This document shows, one piece after another, positions 25,274 through 32,690 of a DNA stretch of 32,690 bases. The number at the start of each line of letters is the position of its first letter. Positions within the stretch are counted from its first letter, which is position 1. A program made the position numbers and the translations under genes. Source of the DNA: an uncultured Bacilli bacterium (GTDB lineage Bacteria > Bacillota_I > Bacilli_A > RFN20 > CAG-449); contig CANQWG010000014.1 of the NCBI GenBank assembly GCA_947627505.1, forward strand, positions 1 to 32,690, read 5' to 3'. The notes under the pieces are model-generated. The model was not told the DNA's origin and did no database searches. It saw nothing but the letters and a program-made list of their open reading frames with translations.

Positions 25274-26827
25274 TTAATTCTCCGATTCCACTGCAATTCT
25301 TTGAGTTTGCAATTCACGATAGCAAGCTTCAATTGCATCATCTATCGTATGGTCGTTACAGTAGATGGTTCTTATCATTGAATCAACTTTATCACGAACA
25401 ATTGAAGATCCTTTAAATGCCGGATCTGTATAGAAATAGTCAAGTTGCGAATATGCCGCATTGATTGCTTTAGCAGCATTACCATCGAATAAATCTTCTT
25501 CATTGGACAAGAATGTTTTGAAAACTTCGCTATCACGAGCTGTTTTACGCACCGGAAGATAACCGGTATTCATTGAGAAATTCGTAGTATTTTCGGTGTT
25601 GGTTAAATATCTAATTAATAACCAAGCCGCCAAACGAGTAATGTTATTTGAATTTTTCGAAAGAATCGCTGCATTAGTTCCTTGTTGAATAACCGCTTTA
25701 ACAGCATTATTGTCATAGCTACGTTGTGGAATAGCCGTACATTTTAATTGATATTTTTGAGAATCGTTATTATTAACACCAGCAGTAGAACCGATGGAAA
25801 TAAACGCTTCGTTCAAAAGCATCAAAGCAGATCCATAACCTTGGTTAACCTTATCTGGTATATTCCATAAACCTTGATTTGCTTTTTCTAAAAATGTTCC
25901 TTGCGCCGATCTTACGGTTGCGTTATCGAAAACAACTGTTCCGGAACCATCAGCATTTCTTCTAGTATAAACGTCTTTGCTACCATCTGACCATTGACGC
26001 GCTGTAGTAATAAAGAAGTTAGCGCCAGAATCAATGTAAACCGGATATGATTTCTTGCTTTTATCGGCTTTAGCCGTTTGACTGATATTATTGTATTTCC
26101 AAGTAATACCTTCCGGTGACTCGAATTTTTCTTTAAGAGTCTTAGCAACTTCAAAGAGTTGATCCCATGTCGGTTGTGACCATTTTCCATCCGCATCGAG
26201 ATAACCTTTTTCACTAAGAATAGGATCGACTGCCGAAGCGTTATAATACATTATCTCCGTAGATTTGTTGAAAGGAACGGCGATAATGTGCTCTTTAGCA
26301 ACATCATCATTTTCTGCTTTCATCGTCATTTTGCATTCAGCCCAGTAACTATCGACAAAATCGCTGGTATTTGCAATTCCGATTTCTTCATCTTCGGCAT
26401 TAACATACTCATCTAACGGAAGTAAAATGCCGCTTTCAATGTAATCTGCAAAATGGTCAGGGTATCCAAGTAACATCGTTGGAATAGCATTGGATTTAGT
26501 TCCCAAATTAACTTGACCTCTTAAACCATCATAGCCGCCACCGGTTGAAGTAGCCTTTATATCAATATAAATCTCCTTTTTTTCCATTTCTTTTTCGAAA
26601 CTATCAATTAAAGGATTTAGAGCTTCTTCGATGTTGTGACCGAAAGAATGCCAGAATGATACAACGATTGGTTTGTCAGGTGAGCTGTTCTTTTTTAAAT
26701 CATCTAACGATAAAATTGAAAGCTTCTCGCCGGCATTTTCAACGTTATCCGAATTACAAGATGTCATCGTAAACATAAGTGCTAACGCTGCGGTACCAGC
26801 TAAGACAGATATACCGATTTTTTTCAT
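25274..26827 (-). CDS. ABC transporter solute-binding lipoprotein (family 1, CUT1-like)
   Basis: Substrate-binding lipoprotein of 517 residues that delivers a solute to the two permeases encoded just upstream. The lipobox is MTSC with Cys24. The body begins with IVVSFWHSFGHNIEEALNPL, a typical opening of family 1 sugar-binding proteins, and has MLLGYPDHFADYIESGILLP, PFNKSTEIMYYNAS and the hinge phrase WDQLFEVAKTLKEK. Such proteins usually bind oligosaccharides or glycerol-3-phosphate esters, but the tight coupling to a nuclease lipoprotein suggests that nucleotides, nucleosides or oligonucleotides should be considered. AGGAGA precedes ATG; it lies 51 bases after the permease gene. Confidence 0.9.
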   Translation of the reverse strand: MKKIGISVLAGTAALALMFTMTSCNSDNVENAGEKLSILSLDDLKKNSSPDKPIVVSFWHSFGHNIEEALNPLIDSFEKEMEKKEIYIDIKATSTGGGYDGLRGQVNLGTKSNAIPTMLLGYPDHFADYIESGILLPLDEYVNAEDEEIGIANTSDFVDSYWAECKMTMKAENDDVAKEHIIAVPFNKSTEIMYYNASAVDPILSEKGYLDADGKWSQPTWDQLFEVAKTLKEKFESPEGITWKYNNISQTAKADKSKKSYPVYIDSGANFFITTARQWSDGSKDVYTRRNADGSGTVVFDNATVRSAQGTFLEKANQGLWNIPDKVNQGYGSALMLLNEAFISIGSTAGVNNNDSQKYQLKCTAIPQRSYDNNAVKAVIQQGTNAAILSKNSNNITRLAAWLLIRYLTNTENTTNFSMNTGYLPVRKTARDSEVFKTFLSNEEDLFDGNAAKAINAAYSQLDYFYTDPAFKGSSIVRDKVDSMIRTIYCNDHTIDDAIEACYRELQTQRIAVESEN

Positions 26828-26878
26828 ATTTTGTTTTCTCCTATCTCCACTTTATTTAATGCAAAGTGGTTAACATTT

Positions 26879-27766
26879 CTAGCCTTTAATGCCAGATCTA
26901 GCCACACCGCGCATGATGTATTTCTTAAAACATACAAATGCAATAAGAAGCGGCAAACTCACAACAGTAGTCGCGGCCATCATAATGTGGCTGGTTTCTC
27001 CTCCAGTATCACTTTGGAACAACGATAATAAGCCATCTGTCACTAATTTCATTTCGCTATTCTGAGATACAGTTCTCGGCCAAATATAAGCGTTCCAACT
27101 ACCGATCATTTCAAGAATGACCACTGTGATAATCGCCGGTCGGGCGATTGGAATCATTACTTTCCATAAATATTTAAAGTCGGAATTTCCATCGACTTTG
27201 GCCGCATAATAAAGTTCATCGGGAATCTGCATAAAGTTTTGACGTAAAAAGAAAATGTAGAATACCGAAGTTCCAAAAGGAACAATAAGCGCTTGATAAG
27301 TGTTAAGCCAATTGAGATCCGCAACCGTAGTAAAGTTTGTCATGATCATCATTTCGCCAGGCACCATCATCGTCGCTAGTAAGAGCGAAAATATAACATT
27401 TTTGCCTTTAAAATCCAATCTTGAAAAGGCAAAAGCTGCTAAAACCGTAGTAACTACCACAAGAATTGTCGTAAACACACCAACCAAGAGGGTATTTCCA
27501 ATATAACGAATTAAGATACTATTACGCCCGTTGAAAACATCCAAATAGTTATCAATGGTCGGATTTTGTGGTATGAAAGTCGCCGGAACGCGAATCACTT
27601 CATCGAGTGTCTTAAATGAAGTAGCTAACATCCAATAGAAAGGAACTAAGGTAAATAAAGCAGCAACAGATAATGCAAAATAAACTAAACAGAGTTTAAC
27701 GATTCTAATAACTTCGTAACGCTTAGCTTGTTTTTCGCTTGCAAAATATAACTCTTCTTTTTCCAT
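26879..27766 (-). CDS. ABC transporter permease, MalG/UgpE type
   Basis: Inner-membrane half of the import channel, 295 residues with about six hydrophobic helices after a charged N terminus. The short loop that docks on the ATPase (EAA motif) reads YYAAKVDGNSDFKYLWKVMI then PIARP, and FVPFYWMLATSFK-type sequence near residue 45 is typical of MalG-like permeases. AAGGAGGT precedes ATG and only 12 bases separate it from the partner permease. It works with the other permease, the solute-binding lipoprotein and the ATPase of this operon. Confidence 0.93.
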   Translation of the reverse strand: MEKEELYFASEKQAKRYEVIRIVKLCLVYFALSVAALFTLVPFYWMLATSFKTLDEVIRVPATFIPQNPTIDNYLDVFNGRNSILIRYIGNTLLVGVFTTILVVVTTVLAAFAFSRLDFKGKNVIFSLLLATMMVPGEMMIMTNFTTVADLNWLNTYQALIVPFGTSVFYIFFLRQNFMQIPDELYYAAKVDGNSDFKYLWKVMIPIARPAIITVVILEMIGSWNAYIWPRTVSQNSEMKLVTDGLLSLFQSDTGGETSHIMMAATTVVSLPLLIAFVCFKKYIMRGVARSGIKG

Positions 27767-27778
27767 AATTTTACCTCC

Positions 27779-28834
27779 TTAATAATGAACCTTTCGTTTA
27801 TTAGCCCACATTTGAAATAAGGTAATAATCATAATAAAGACAAAGAGAATCAATGCTGCCGCAGATGCAACGGATAATAATTCCGCATTTCCGCCGGAAG
27901 TTACACTATTGAAATATTTGTAAATATAACCGACGGCAGTAATAAATGTTTCATCAAGGCCATTTCCCATATCTTCACCAAATAACGCAACAATTGAGGA
28001 ATAAGATTTAAATGCCCCGATAAGCGAAGTAATCGTAATGTAAAGAATCATCGGTGAAAGAAGCGGAACCGTAATTTTTGTAAAGACCCGCCACTTTGGT
28101 GTCGCATCAACTTGAGCGGCTTGATAATATTGTTTATCGATACCTTGAAGTCCCGATAAGAAGACAAGAATCTTAAATGCCAAGCCATTCCAAATCGCAT
28201 AAACGGTAATAACAAAGATACCGGCCCAATAAGGGATCGTATAGGCTGTACCCGTCCAGTGAACGCTTGAAATACCGACAAGATTTAATAAAGAGTTTAT
28301 AAGACCATAATCCATCGGCGAGAAAATCGTCGCAAAGACAAGACCGAAAGCAATACCATTGGTAACATATGGTAAAAAGAATATGACTTGATATACACCT
28401 TGTAATCTTTTAATCGAGTTTAATAAAACCGTAATCAACAATGCGATGATAATACTTAACGGCACGCTTACAATGACCATAAGTGCCGTATTTCCCATCG
28501 CCCTCCAAAATGTTGTATCTTGCAAAACCGTAGCATACGAATCAAATCCGAATTGTCCAAAAGCATCAGTTTGATAGTTATATGACGGGAAAAACGAAAC
28601 AATAAACGTTTTTATAATTGGGTAAAAAGTAAATACCAAAAGAATCAATAGTGCTGGTGCTAAAGATACGATTGCTTTCCAACCATCTTTTTTCCATTCG
28701 AGCATTTGGTTCTTTTGTGATTTTTTATTTGACACTTTGCTGACAAAGAAATTTTTTATTTTAATAAAGAAATTTTCTTTTTCTACTTCATTATCGATTT
28801 CTGTCGGCATTTCCGTTTTATTGAATTCACTCAT
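27779..28834 (-). CDS. ABC transporter permease, MalF/UgpA type
   Basis: Partner permease of 351 residues. A polar, acidic then basic N-terminal extension (about 1-55) precedes roughly six membrane helices. The EAA loop reads YYQAAQVDATPKWRVFTKIT then VPLLSP. I place the start at the ATG at 28834, since AGAGG lies six bases before it; a TTG two codons earlier overlaps this site. It begins nine bases after the ATPase stop. The extension is longer than in most MalF-like permeases and is not explained. Confidence 0.92.
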   Translation of the reverse strand: MSEFNKTEMPTEIDNEVEKENFFIKIKNFFVSKVSNKKSQKNQMLEWKKDGWKAIVSLAPALLILLVFTFYPIIKTFIVSFFPSYNYQTDAFGQFGFDSYATVLQDTTFWRAMGNTALMVIVSVPLSIIIALLITVLLNSIKRLQGVYQVIFFLPYVTNGIAFGLVFATIFSPMDYGLINSLLNLVGISSVHWTGTAYTIPYWAGIFVITVYAIWNGLAFKILVFLSGLQGIDKQYYQAAQVDATPKWRVFTKITVPLLSPMILYITITSLIGAFKSYSSIVALFGEDMGNGLDETFITAVGYIYKYFNSVTSGGNAELLSVASAAALILFVFIMIITLFQMWANKRKVHY

Positions 28835-28843
28835 AAGCAACCT

Positions 28844-29905
28844 CTAAATAAGACGTTTTCCTTCGCTATCAAAAATAAAGAAACGAGTAAAATTAATTCT
28901 AATGTCAGTATCTGGTAAAACTTCCAAGGTGCTTGGAACAATCGCTTTGAAGGTTTGTTCGCCACCCTTAAATTTAAAAATAATCGATTTATCTCTTCCA
29001 ATATATTCTACCATTTCCACATGAATTTGATATTTGCCTTTTTCATCAACTTGAACAAATTCCGGGCGAATACCAATAGACAACTCATCGCCATCTTTGG
29101 CATCGATGTCGGCTTTTTCTTTAAATGTTTCATCAAAGAAGCAAATTTTATCTTTTTCCATATGAGCTGGAATAATATTGATTGGTGGCGTTCCCAAAAA
29201 CTTTGCAACAAACATATCAATTGGTTCGTTGTAAACATCTTGCGGTTTTCCGATTTGGTGAACAACGCCAAAATTCATAACGACAATTTCATCAGAAATC
29301 GACATCGCCTCTTCTTGGTCATGCGTAACGAAAATAGTCGTAACGCCGGTTTCTTTCTGAATGCGTTTGATTTCTTCACGAGTTTGTAATCTAAGTCTCG
29401 CATCTAAGTTCGATAATGGTTCGTCAAGAAGTAAAACTTCCGGTTCTTTAACAAGCGCTCTAGCGATTGCCACACGTTGTTGTTGACCACCGGAAAGTTG
29501 GCTCGGTTTACGATCCATTAAATCACCGATGCCGACAAGATTAGCATATTCTTCAGCTTTTTCTGCCGCCTCTTGCTTTGGCATTTTTTTATTTTCAAGT
29601 GGGAACATGATGTTTTGCCTAACCGTAAGGTGTGGGTATAGAGCATAGTTTTGAAACACGAGTCCAATACCTCTTTTTTCAGGAGGAAATTTGCTGACTT
29701 CATTTTCACCAAAATATATTTCTCCTTCAGTTGGGCGATGAAGTCCTGCAATCATATAGAGCGTTGTCGATTTTCCACAACCAGAAGGGCCTAATAAACC
29801 GACTAATTTTCCTGTCGGAATAGTGATGTTGATGTGATCGACTGCACATACATCCCCTTCTTTTTTACTGAACACTTTAGTCAGATTGATTAATTTTACT
29901 TCCAC
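28844..29905 (-). CDS. ABC transporter ATPase, MalK/UgpC/MsmK type
   Basis: Cytoplasmic ATPase that powers the import channel, 353 residues. Walker A GPSGCGKST (39-47), Q-loop Q85 in LVFQNYALYPHLT, signature LSGGQQQRVA (137-146), Walker B with D161/E162 in LLLDEPLSNLDAR and H195 in FVTHDQEEA are intact, followed by the C-terminal TOBE regulatory domain from about 235. Initiation is at GTG six bases after AGGAGG. It opens the cluster, directly behind a strong promoter. MsmK-type ATPases can serve several importers, but having its own permeases and binding protein behind it suggests a dedicated one. Confidence 0.95.
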   Translation of the reverse strand: MEVKLINLTKVFSKKEGDVCAVDHINITIPTGKLVGLLGPSGCGKSTTLYMIAGLHRPTEGEIYFGENEVSKFPPEKRGIGLVFQNYALYPHLTVRQNIMFPLENKKMPKQEAAEKAEEYANLVGIGDLMDRKPSQLSGGQQQRVAIARALVKEPEVLLLDEPLSNLDARLRLQTREEIKRIQKETGVTTIFVTHDQEEAMSISDEIVVMNFGVVHQIGKPQDVYNEPIDMFVAKFLGTPPINIIPAHMEKDKICFFDETFKEKADIDAKDGDELSIGIRPEFVQVDEKGKYQIHVEMVEYIGRDKSIIFKFKGGEQTFKAIVPSTLEVLPDTDIRINFTRFFIFDSEGKRLI

Positions 29906-29933
29906 GAGAACCTCCTATTAATCGTTCGTATCC

Positions 29934-29962
29934 ATTTTAGCATAAAGCGTTTTTCTTTTCAA
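29934..29962 (-). promoter_or_regulatory. Strong promoter of the ABC transporter-nuclease operon
   Basis: On the minus strand TTGAAA (29962-29957), 17 bases, then TAAAAT (29939-29934) preceded by TGC, an extended -10. Transcription would begin near 29927, some 20 bases before the GTG. The -35 overlaps the stop of the preceding gene. Confidence 0.65.
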
Positions 29963-30309
29963 TAAGAGGTTATTGAGCGTAGATTTAAAAACCGCCAATT
30001 ATCGAGTTTTTTATTAATTTCTTTACAAAGTTCATCGCCTAAAGTCAACAGATAACTATTTCTTCCAAAGTAATGTTCAAAATAAAAAAATTCCCCTTTT
30101 TGATAGAAACGATACATCAATGGTTTTTGATAATTTTTAAAGACTTGCTTCAATCTAACATCAAAATCTTTCATGAAACTTTTATCGCGATTTTTTATTT
30201 TCTCTTCAATTTCTTTTTTTTGCATTAAAAAATAATCGATAAAATTCTCTTCTCGGCTCAAAAATTCTTTATCTATATATCCTTTAGTATAAACTGCCTT
30301 TAAAAACAT
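29959..30309 (-). CDS. Hypothetical 116-residue protein
   Basis: I do not recognise this protein. It is small, rich in Lys, Phe and Tyr, and has no signal peptide or membrane helix; a charged helical stretch (QKKEIEEKIKNRDKSF) is in the middle, then RFYQKGEFFYFEHYFGRNSY, suggesting a compact mixed fold. The ATG at 30309 is preferred because GGGGGT lies just before it, overlapping the end of the 44-residue gene; an upstream ATG at 30348 lies within that small gene. It is last in the RDD operon and just ahead of the ABC promoter. Confidence 0.6.
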   Translation of the reverse strand: MFLKAVYTKGYIDKEFLSREENFIDYFLMQKKEIEEKIKNRDKSFMKDFDVRLKQVFKNYQKPLMYRFYQKGEFFYFEHYFGRNSYLLTLGDELCKEINKKLDNWRFLNLRSITSY

Positions 30310-30310
30310 A

Positions 30311-30445
30311 CTACCCCCAAAAAACTCGAAATAACATAAAAAGTACAATAGTAATTACCGCTGAAATTATAGTGATCAATATTTTTAACCACATAGGTAT
30401 CGGCACACCATCCAATCGCTGTAAGTCATCTGTTTTTTTCTTCAT
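30311..30445 (-). CDS. 44-residue single-helix membrane protein
   Basis: A short frame translating to a basic/polar N terminus (MKKKTDDLQRLDGVPIPMW) and one strong membrane helix (about 20-39, LKILITIISAVITIVLFMLF), then RVFWG. Its ATG overlaps the last 20 bases of the RDD gene and AAGGAA sits eight bases upstream; its TAG lies inside the GGGGGTAGTATG that begins the next gene. This tight interlocking, without gaps, supports a real translated gene. Function unknown; small helpers of membrane complexes look like this. Confidence 0.6.
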   Translation of the reverse strand: MKKKTDDLQRLDGVPIPMWLKILITIISAVITIVLFMLFRVFWG

Positions 30446-31226
30446 AACTAAATTCCTTTTCTTTTACAATAGTTAAAGCAAAATAATCGTGAATCATTTT
30501 TCCTTCTTTAGTACAAAGCGCTAAAAGCGAAGAAATGATAAATGTTGCACCATAAAAATATAATGATGGTAATAATTCGATAGCAAAGAAACCCAAAAAA
30601 CGCATAAACAATTGTAAGATAGTCAATTTTTGACTAGGTTCAGATTTAACCTCAAGTCTCCAAATTTTCTTACCTAAAGATTGCCCATTTTTAAGGCATA
30701 ATGGTATAACAAAATATTCAATTAGACTAGATATCAAAAGCGCCGCATAGGCACCTATCGTCATTACATTTTTCATTTTTGATTGAAGATCTTTATAATC
30801 TTCTCGCGATGCTAAAGAAAAACGAGCTTTATATAATTCACTTTCATAAAAATCGCTCAACGCTTCACTAGATGCCGTAGATTTTTGATGATACTTACCA
30901 TTTTCATCAAGTTCGAATAATCCCGACCTCGCTTTAGCGTCTTCATAATTTAAAGCCTTTGCATCAGGATCGTAATACTGATTCAATGTATAAAACTCAG
31001 TCAATTTTTCATCGATATTTTCACTGATTAAAACCATTTGTCCGTCTTTTTCAATATAAAGTCCACTATCTAAAAATACTTGATTCAATTGTTCTTGCCA
31101 TCGTGGATAATCAGTAAAATTTTGAATGATAGTCAAATTAAATATTTGCAAAAGCACGAAAAAAATAGCGATTATTATACCTAAGTCTATAAGCCCCGCA
31201 AAAATACGTTTTAGTTTTATCGGCAT
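30426..31226 (-). CDS. RDD-family membrane protein (266 residues)
   Basis: Membrane protein of the RDD family, whose members are of mostly unknown or transport-related function. The first helix carries the family's spaced R and D (KLKRIFAGLIDLGIIIAIF). A long extracellular loop (about 40-145) of mixed polar residues separates it from a second helix at about 150-170, then the cytosolic phrase NGQSLGKKIWRLEV, characteristic of RDD domains, and a last pair of helices near 210-250. Its ATG overlaps the stop of the preceding RDD gene by one base (TAATG), so the two are coupled and probably form a complex. Confidence 0.82.
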   Translation of the reverse strand: MPIKLKRIFAGLIDLGIIIAIFFVLLQIFNLTIIQNFTDYPRWQEQLNQVFLDSGLYIEKDGQMVLISENIDEKLTEFYTLNQYYDPDAKALNYEDAKARSGLFELDENGKYHQKSTASSEALSDFYESELYKARFSLASREDYKDLQSKMKNVMTIGAYAALLISSLIEYFVIPLCLKNGQSLGKKIWRLEVKSEPSQKLTILQLFMRFLGFFAIELLPSLYFYGATFIISSLLALCTKEGKMIHDYFALTIVKEKEFSYEEKNR

Positions 31227-32248
31227 TATTGAATATTGGTCCCTTCATTGTCATCTATCGTCGAAACCACATCACGTTCTTGAGTTTCAAGGTCAGTTTC
31301 TTGCTCATCAACGCTTTGTGCATCTTTAGAGAAAACAAAATACTGCATATCAACCACCATAGTTGAAGTCACAAAATCTTCTAAAGTTCGGCCTTTATTA
31401 TTTAAAAGCATTATGATAATAAATAGCACCAAAGGTAATCCCATCACATAAAACGATGGTACTAAACCCACAAGTACAAAAAACAAACTTCTAAGAAATA
31501 CTCGTGGCCTTGAAGCAATTTTCATTGTTTTAATATCAACAATCGTCAAAGCCATCATCCTCTTTCCTAAAGTCATTCTCCATTTGCTAATTAAAGGAAT
31601 AACAAAGTAAAAAATGATAAGCGAAATCGTCATTGCAATTGCGTTCGTAACAAAGCCATAGACACCTACTTTAGTTATTTGTCGTGCTACTTCTCCGTCT
31701 TTATATGAACCGATACTTTGTTCTTCCATCCAAGAGGAGGCGATTGTAGTCAAAAACGACTTAACTTCATCTTCTTTAGCCGAAGGATTGATCTCTCCGT
31801 TTGTAAATAGTGAATTATTGTCGTTTTTTTGTTTTAAATATTGATCAGATTCTCCGATTTCATTATAAAAATGCGTTAAATACTGATCTAATTGTTCACT
31901 AGTAATTTGTAATTTTTCATCAGTTAAATAACAATAATTATATTCTGAATTTTCAGTTTTTACTTTATTAAGAGCTTCGGTTCGTTCTGCCTCAGATGAT
32001 TCATAATCAGCATATATTGTAATTATGTAATCACCTTCTGTTTCGACTCTTTGTCCAATAACCGCAACACCTAAATCAACTAAACTTTCAAAAGCTTTGT
32101 ATGTATCTTCAATGTATGGTGTCGCACTATAAGTAATCGGCATAACAAGCGTACTAAGCAATAGATAGCTAACAATATAGGTAAGACCCAAATCTATAAA
32201 TGCAGCTCCGATTCTTTTAAAAGGTGATGCTTTAACAAAATCATCCAT
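31226..32248 (-). CDS. RDD-family membrane protein (340 residues)
   Basis: First gene of the RDD operon, 340 residues. Helix 1 has the family residues in FKRIGAAFIDLGLTYIVSYL; a polar external loop of about 150 residues follows, then helices near 205-225 and 260-290 around the RDD phrase WRMTLGKRMMALTIVDIK. The last 35 residues are an acidic tail rich in Asp, Glu, Gln and Thr. It is a paralogue of the next gene, with the same unusual long loop after helix 1. AGAGGTTAG precedes ATG, and a near-consensus promoter lies 26 bases upstream. Confidence 0.82.
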   Translation of the reverse strand: MDDFVKASPFKRIGAAFIDLGLTYIVSYLLLSTLVMPITYSATPYIEDTYKAFESLVDLGVAVIGQRVETEGDYIITIYADYESSEAERTEALNKVKTENSEYNYCYLTDEKLQITSEQLDQYLTHFYNEIGESDQYLKQKNDNNSLFTNGEINPSAKEDEVKSFLTTIASSWMEEQSIGSYKDGEVARQITKVGVYGFVTNAIAMTISLIIFYFVIPLISKWRMTLGKRMMALTIVDIKTMKIASRPRVFLRSLFFVLVGLVPSFYVMGLPLVLFIIIMLLNNKGRTLEDFVTSTMVVDMQYFVFSKDAQSVDEQETDLETQERDVVSTIDDNEGTNIQ

Positions 32249-32273
32249 TTTCTAACCTCTTTTTCTTGATTGT

Positions 32274-32302
32274 ATCATACACTTAATCTAATTTTTTTTC
32301 AA
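32274..32302 (-). promoter_or_regulatory. Strong promoter of the RDD operon
   Basis: On the minus strand TTGAAA (32302-32297), 17 bases, then TATGAT (32279-32274) preceded by TG; transcription starts near 32267, about 20 bases before the ATG. Confidence 0.65.
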
Positions 32303-32400
32303 TATAGAGAGACTTTTACATAATGAAATTAATTGTCTTTCTTTCCTTAAAGTAATTTTTAATTATTAATTTCATATTTTATATGATAGGAGGACTATTT

Positions 32401-32565
32401 ATGAAACAAATCTATCCTACATCTGTATATATCTCTAATATTAACGAAACAGTAAAGTCTATTGCGAAAAAACATAATTTAGAGGAGTTTGAAATTATAA
32501 AATTAAATAGTCGATTTAAAAATATTCACGTTCAACCTTTAACCCCTCCCGTGTTTAGGATTTAG
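32401..32565 (+). CDS. Tiny LysM-like protein (54 residues)
   Basis: The 54 residues resemble one stand-alone LysM domain: SVYISNINETVKSIAKKHNL, then EEFEIIKLN and the closing TPPVFRI, in place of the usual G(D/E)T..IA....v....l..lN....G..L.IP pattern. LysM binds peptidoglycan or chitin, but there is no signal peptide, so the protein would stay in the cytoplasm unless exported in another way. I chose the ATG at 32401, which follows AGGAGG at 32390-32395; an in-frame ATG upstream at 32383 overlaps this site. It is divergent from the RDD operon. Confidence 0.55.
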   Translation: MKQIYPTSVYISNINETVKSIAKKHNLEEFEIIKLNSRFKNIHVQPLTPPVFRI

Positions 32566-32603
32566 CACTATAAAATTTAGGATAAGTGAATATTTTGGAT
32601 AAA

Positions 32604-32625
32604 TTACTTATTTATAAATAAGTAA
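32604..32625. promoter_or_regulatory. Perfect 22-base palindrome, likely operator
   Basis: TTACTTATTTA followed by its exact complement TAAATAAGTAA, with no spacer, five bases before the -35 of the promoter at 32631. A dimeric regulator's binding site is the natural reading; there is no T run to suggest a terminator. Confidence 0.5.
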
Positions 32626-32630
32626 AAGTA

Positions 32631-32659
32631 TTGAAAATATTTTTTTATTGCTTTATAAT
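32631..32659 (+). promoter_or_regulatory. Near-perfect promoter reading out of the window
   Basis: TTGAAA (32631-32636), 17 bases, then the consensus TATAAT (32654-32659). Its gene lies beyond the right edge, so the target cannot be named. Confidence 0.65.
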
Positions 32660-32690
32660 ATATAGTGTTTCACGTGTTTTATTTCCCGAG

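Noticed and set aside
28955-29389. A 144-codon open frame on the plus strand opposite the ATPase gene
   Set aside because: Phe/Asn-rich translation with no recognisable motif, exactly opposite a conserved gene; a reading-frame shadow.
29940-29956. Possible catabolite-response (cre) site in the spacer of the ABC promoter (AAACGCTTT)
   Set aside because: Only the central bases fit the TGWAANCGNTNWCA consensus as I know it; the outer positions on both sides fail.

Overview
The window looks like a chromosomal stretch of a low-GC, walled Bacillota bacterium, probably an uncultured gut- or rumen-type member of the Bacilli. The evidence is AT-rich DNA, AGGAGG-type ribosome sites, TTGACA/TTGAAA-17-TATAAT-type promoters, a PFOR for fermentative pyruvate oxidation, and cell-wall genes (alanine racemase, a CwlD-like amidase). 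Several lipoproteins have Ser/Asn/Thr-rich linkers after a lipobox cysteine. TGA is used as a stop, so this is not a code-4 mollicute. The lineage call is inference from gene content only. No CRISPR array, insertion sequence or rRNA was seen; there is one tRNA (Lys, CTT anticodon).

Left third (1-10.7 kb): mostly housekeeping. It holds a secreted amidase (-), an XRE regulator fused to a six-helix membrane domain (+), the rplM-rpsI operon (-) with its promoter, candidate leader and terminator, a PfkB sugar kinase (+), nifJ (PFOR) and galU (-), an HPr/Crh-like protein lacking the phosphorylatable histidine (+), and alanine racemase (+). Perfect bidirectional terminators separate convergent genes at about 4.61 and 10.67 kb.

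Middle (10.7-19.5 kb): a two-gene operon for a Ser-rich lipoprotein and a 972-residue surface protein (LRR, InlB-type B-repeat, PPC-like modules), tRNA-Lys, uridine kinase, a pair of small PH-like proteins, and a lipoprotein built from three copies of one domain.

Right third (19.7-30 kb): the most interesting part. From a strong promoter at 29.95 kb, one co-directional cluster encodes a MalK/UgpC-type ATPase, two MalF/MalG-type permeases, a solute-binding lipoprotein, a nuclease lipoprotein (SNase domain plus OB folds), a lipoprotein with an Ig-like domain and four OB folds, and a lipoprotein plus metallo-beta-lactamase unit apparently split by a one-base frameshift. Together these suggest surface capture and cutting of nucleic acid and import of the products; uridine kinase is encoded nearby. 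This is a hypothesis: the cluster resembles the nuclease-plus-ABC-transporter arrangements reported in mycoplasmas, but here it is in a walled bacterium and carries extra OB-fold and MBL parts.

Right edge (30-32.7 kb): an operon of two RDD-family membrane proteins, an unlisted 44-residue single-helix protein and a 116-residue protein of unknown function, then a tiny LysM-like protein (+) and a palindrome-plus-promoter module that fires out of the window.
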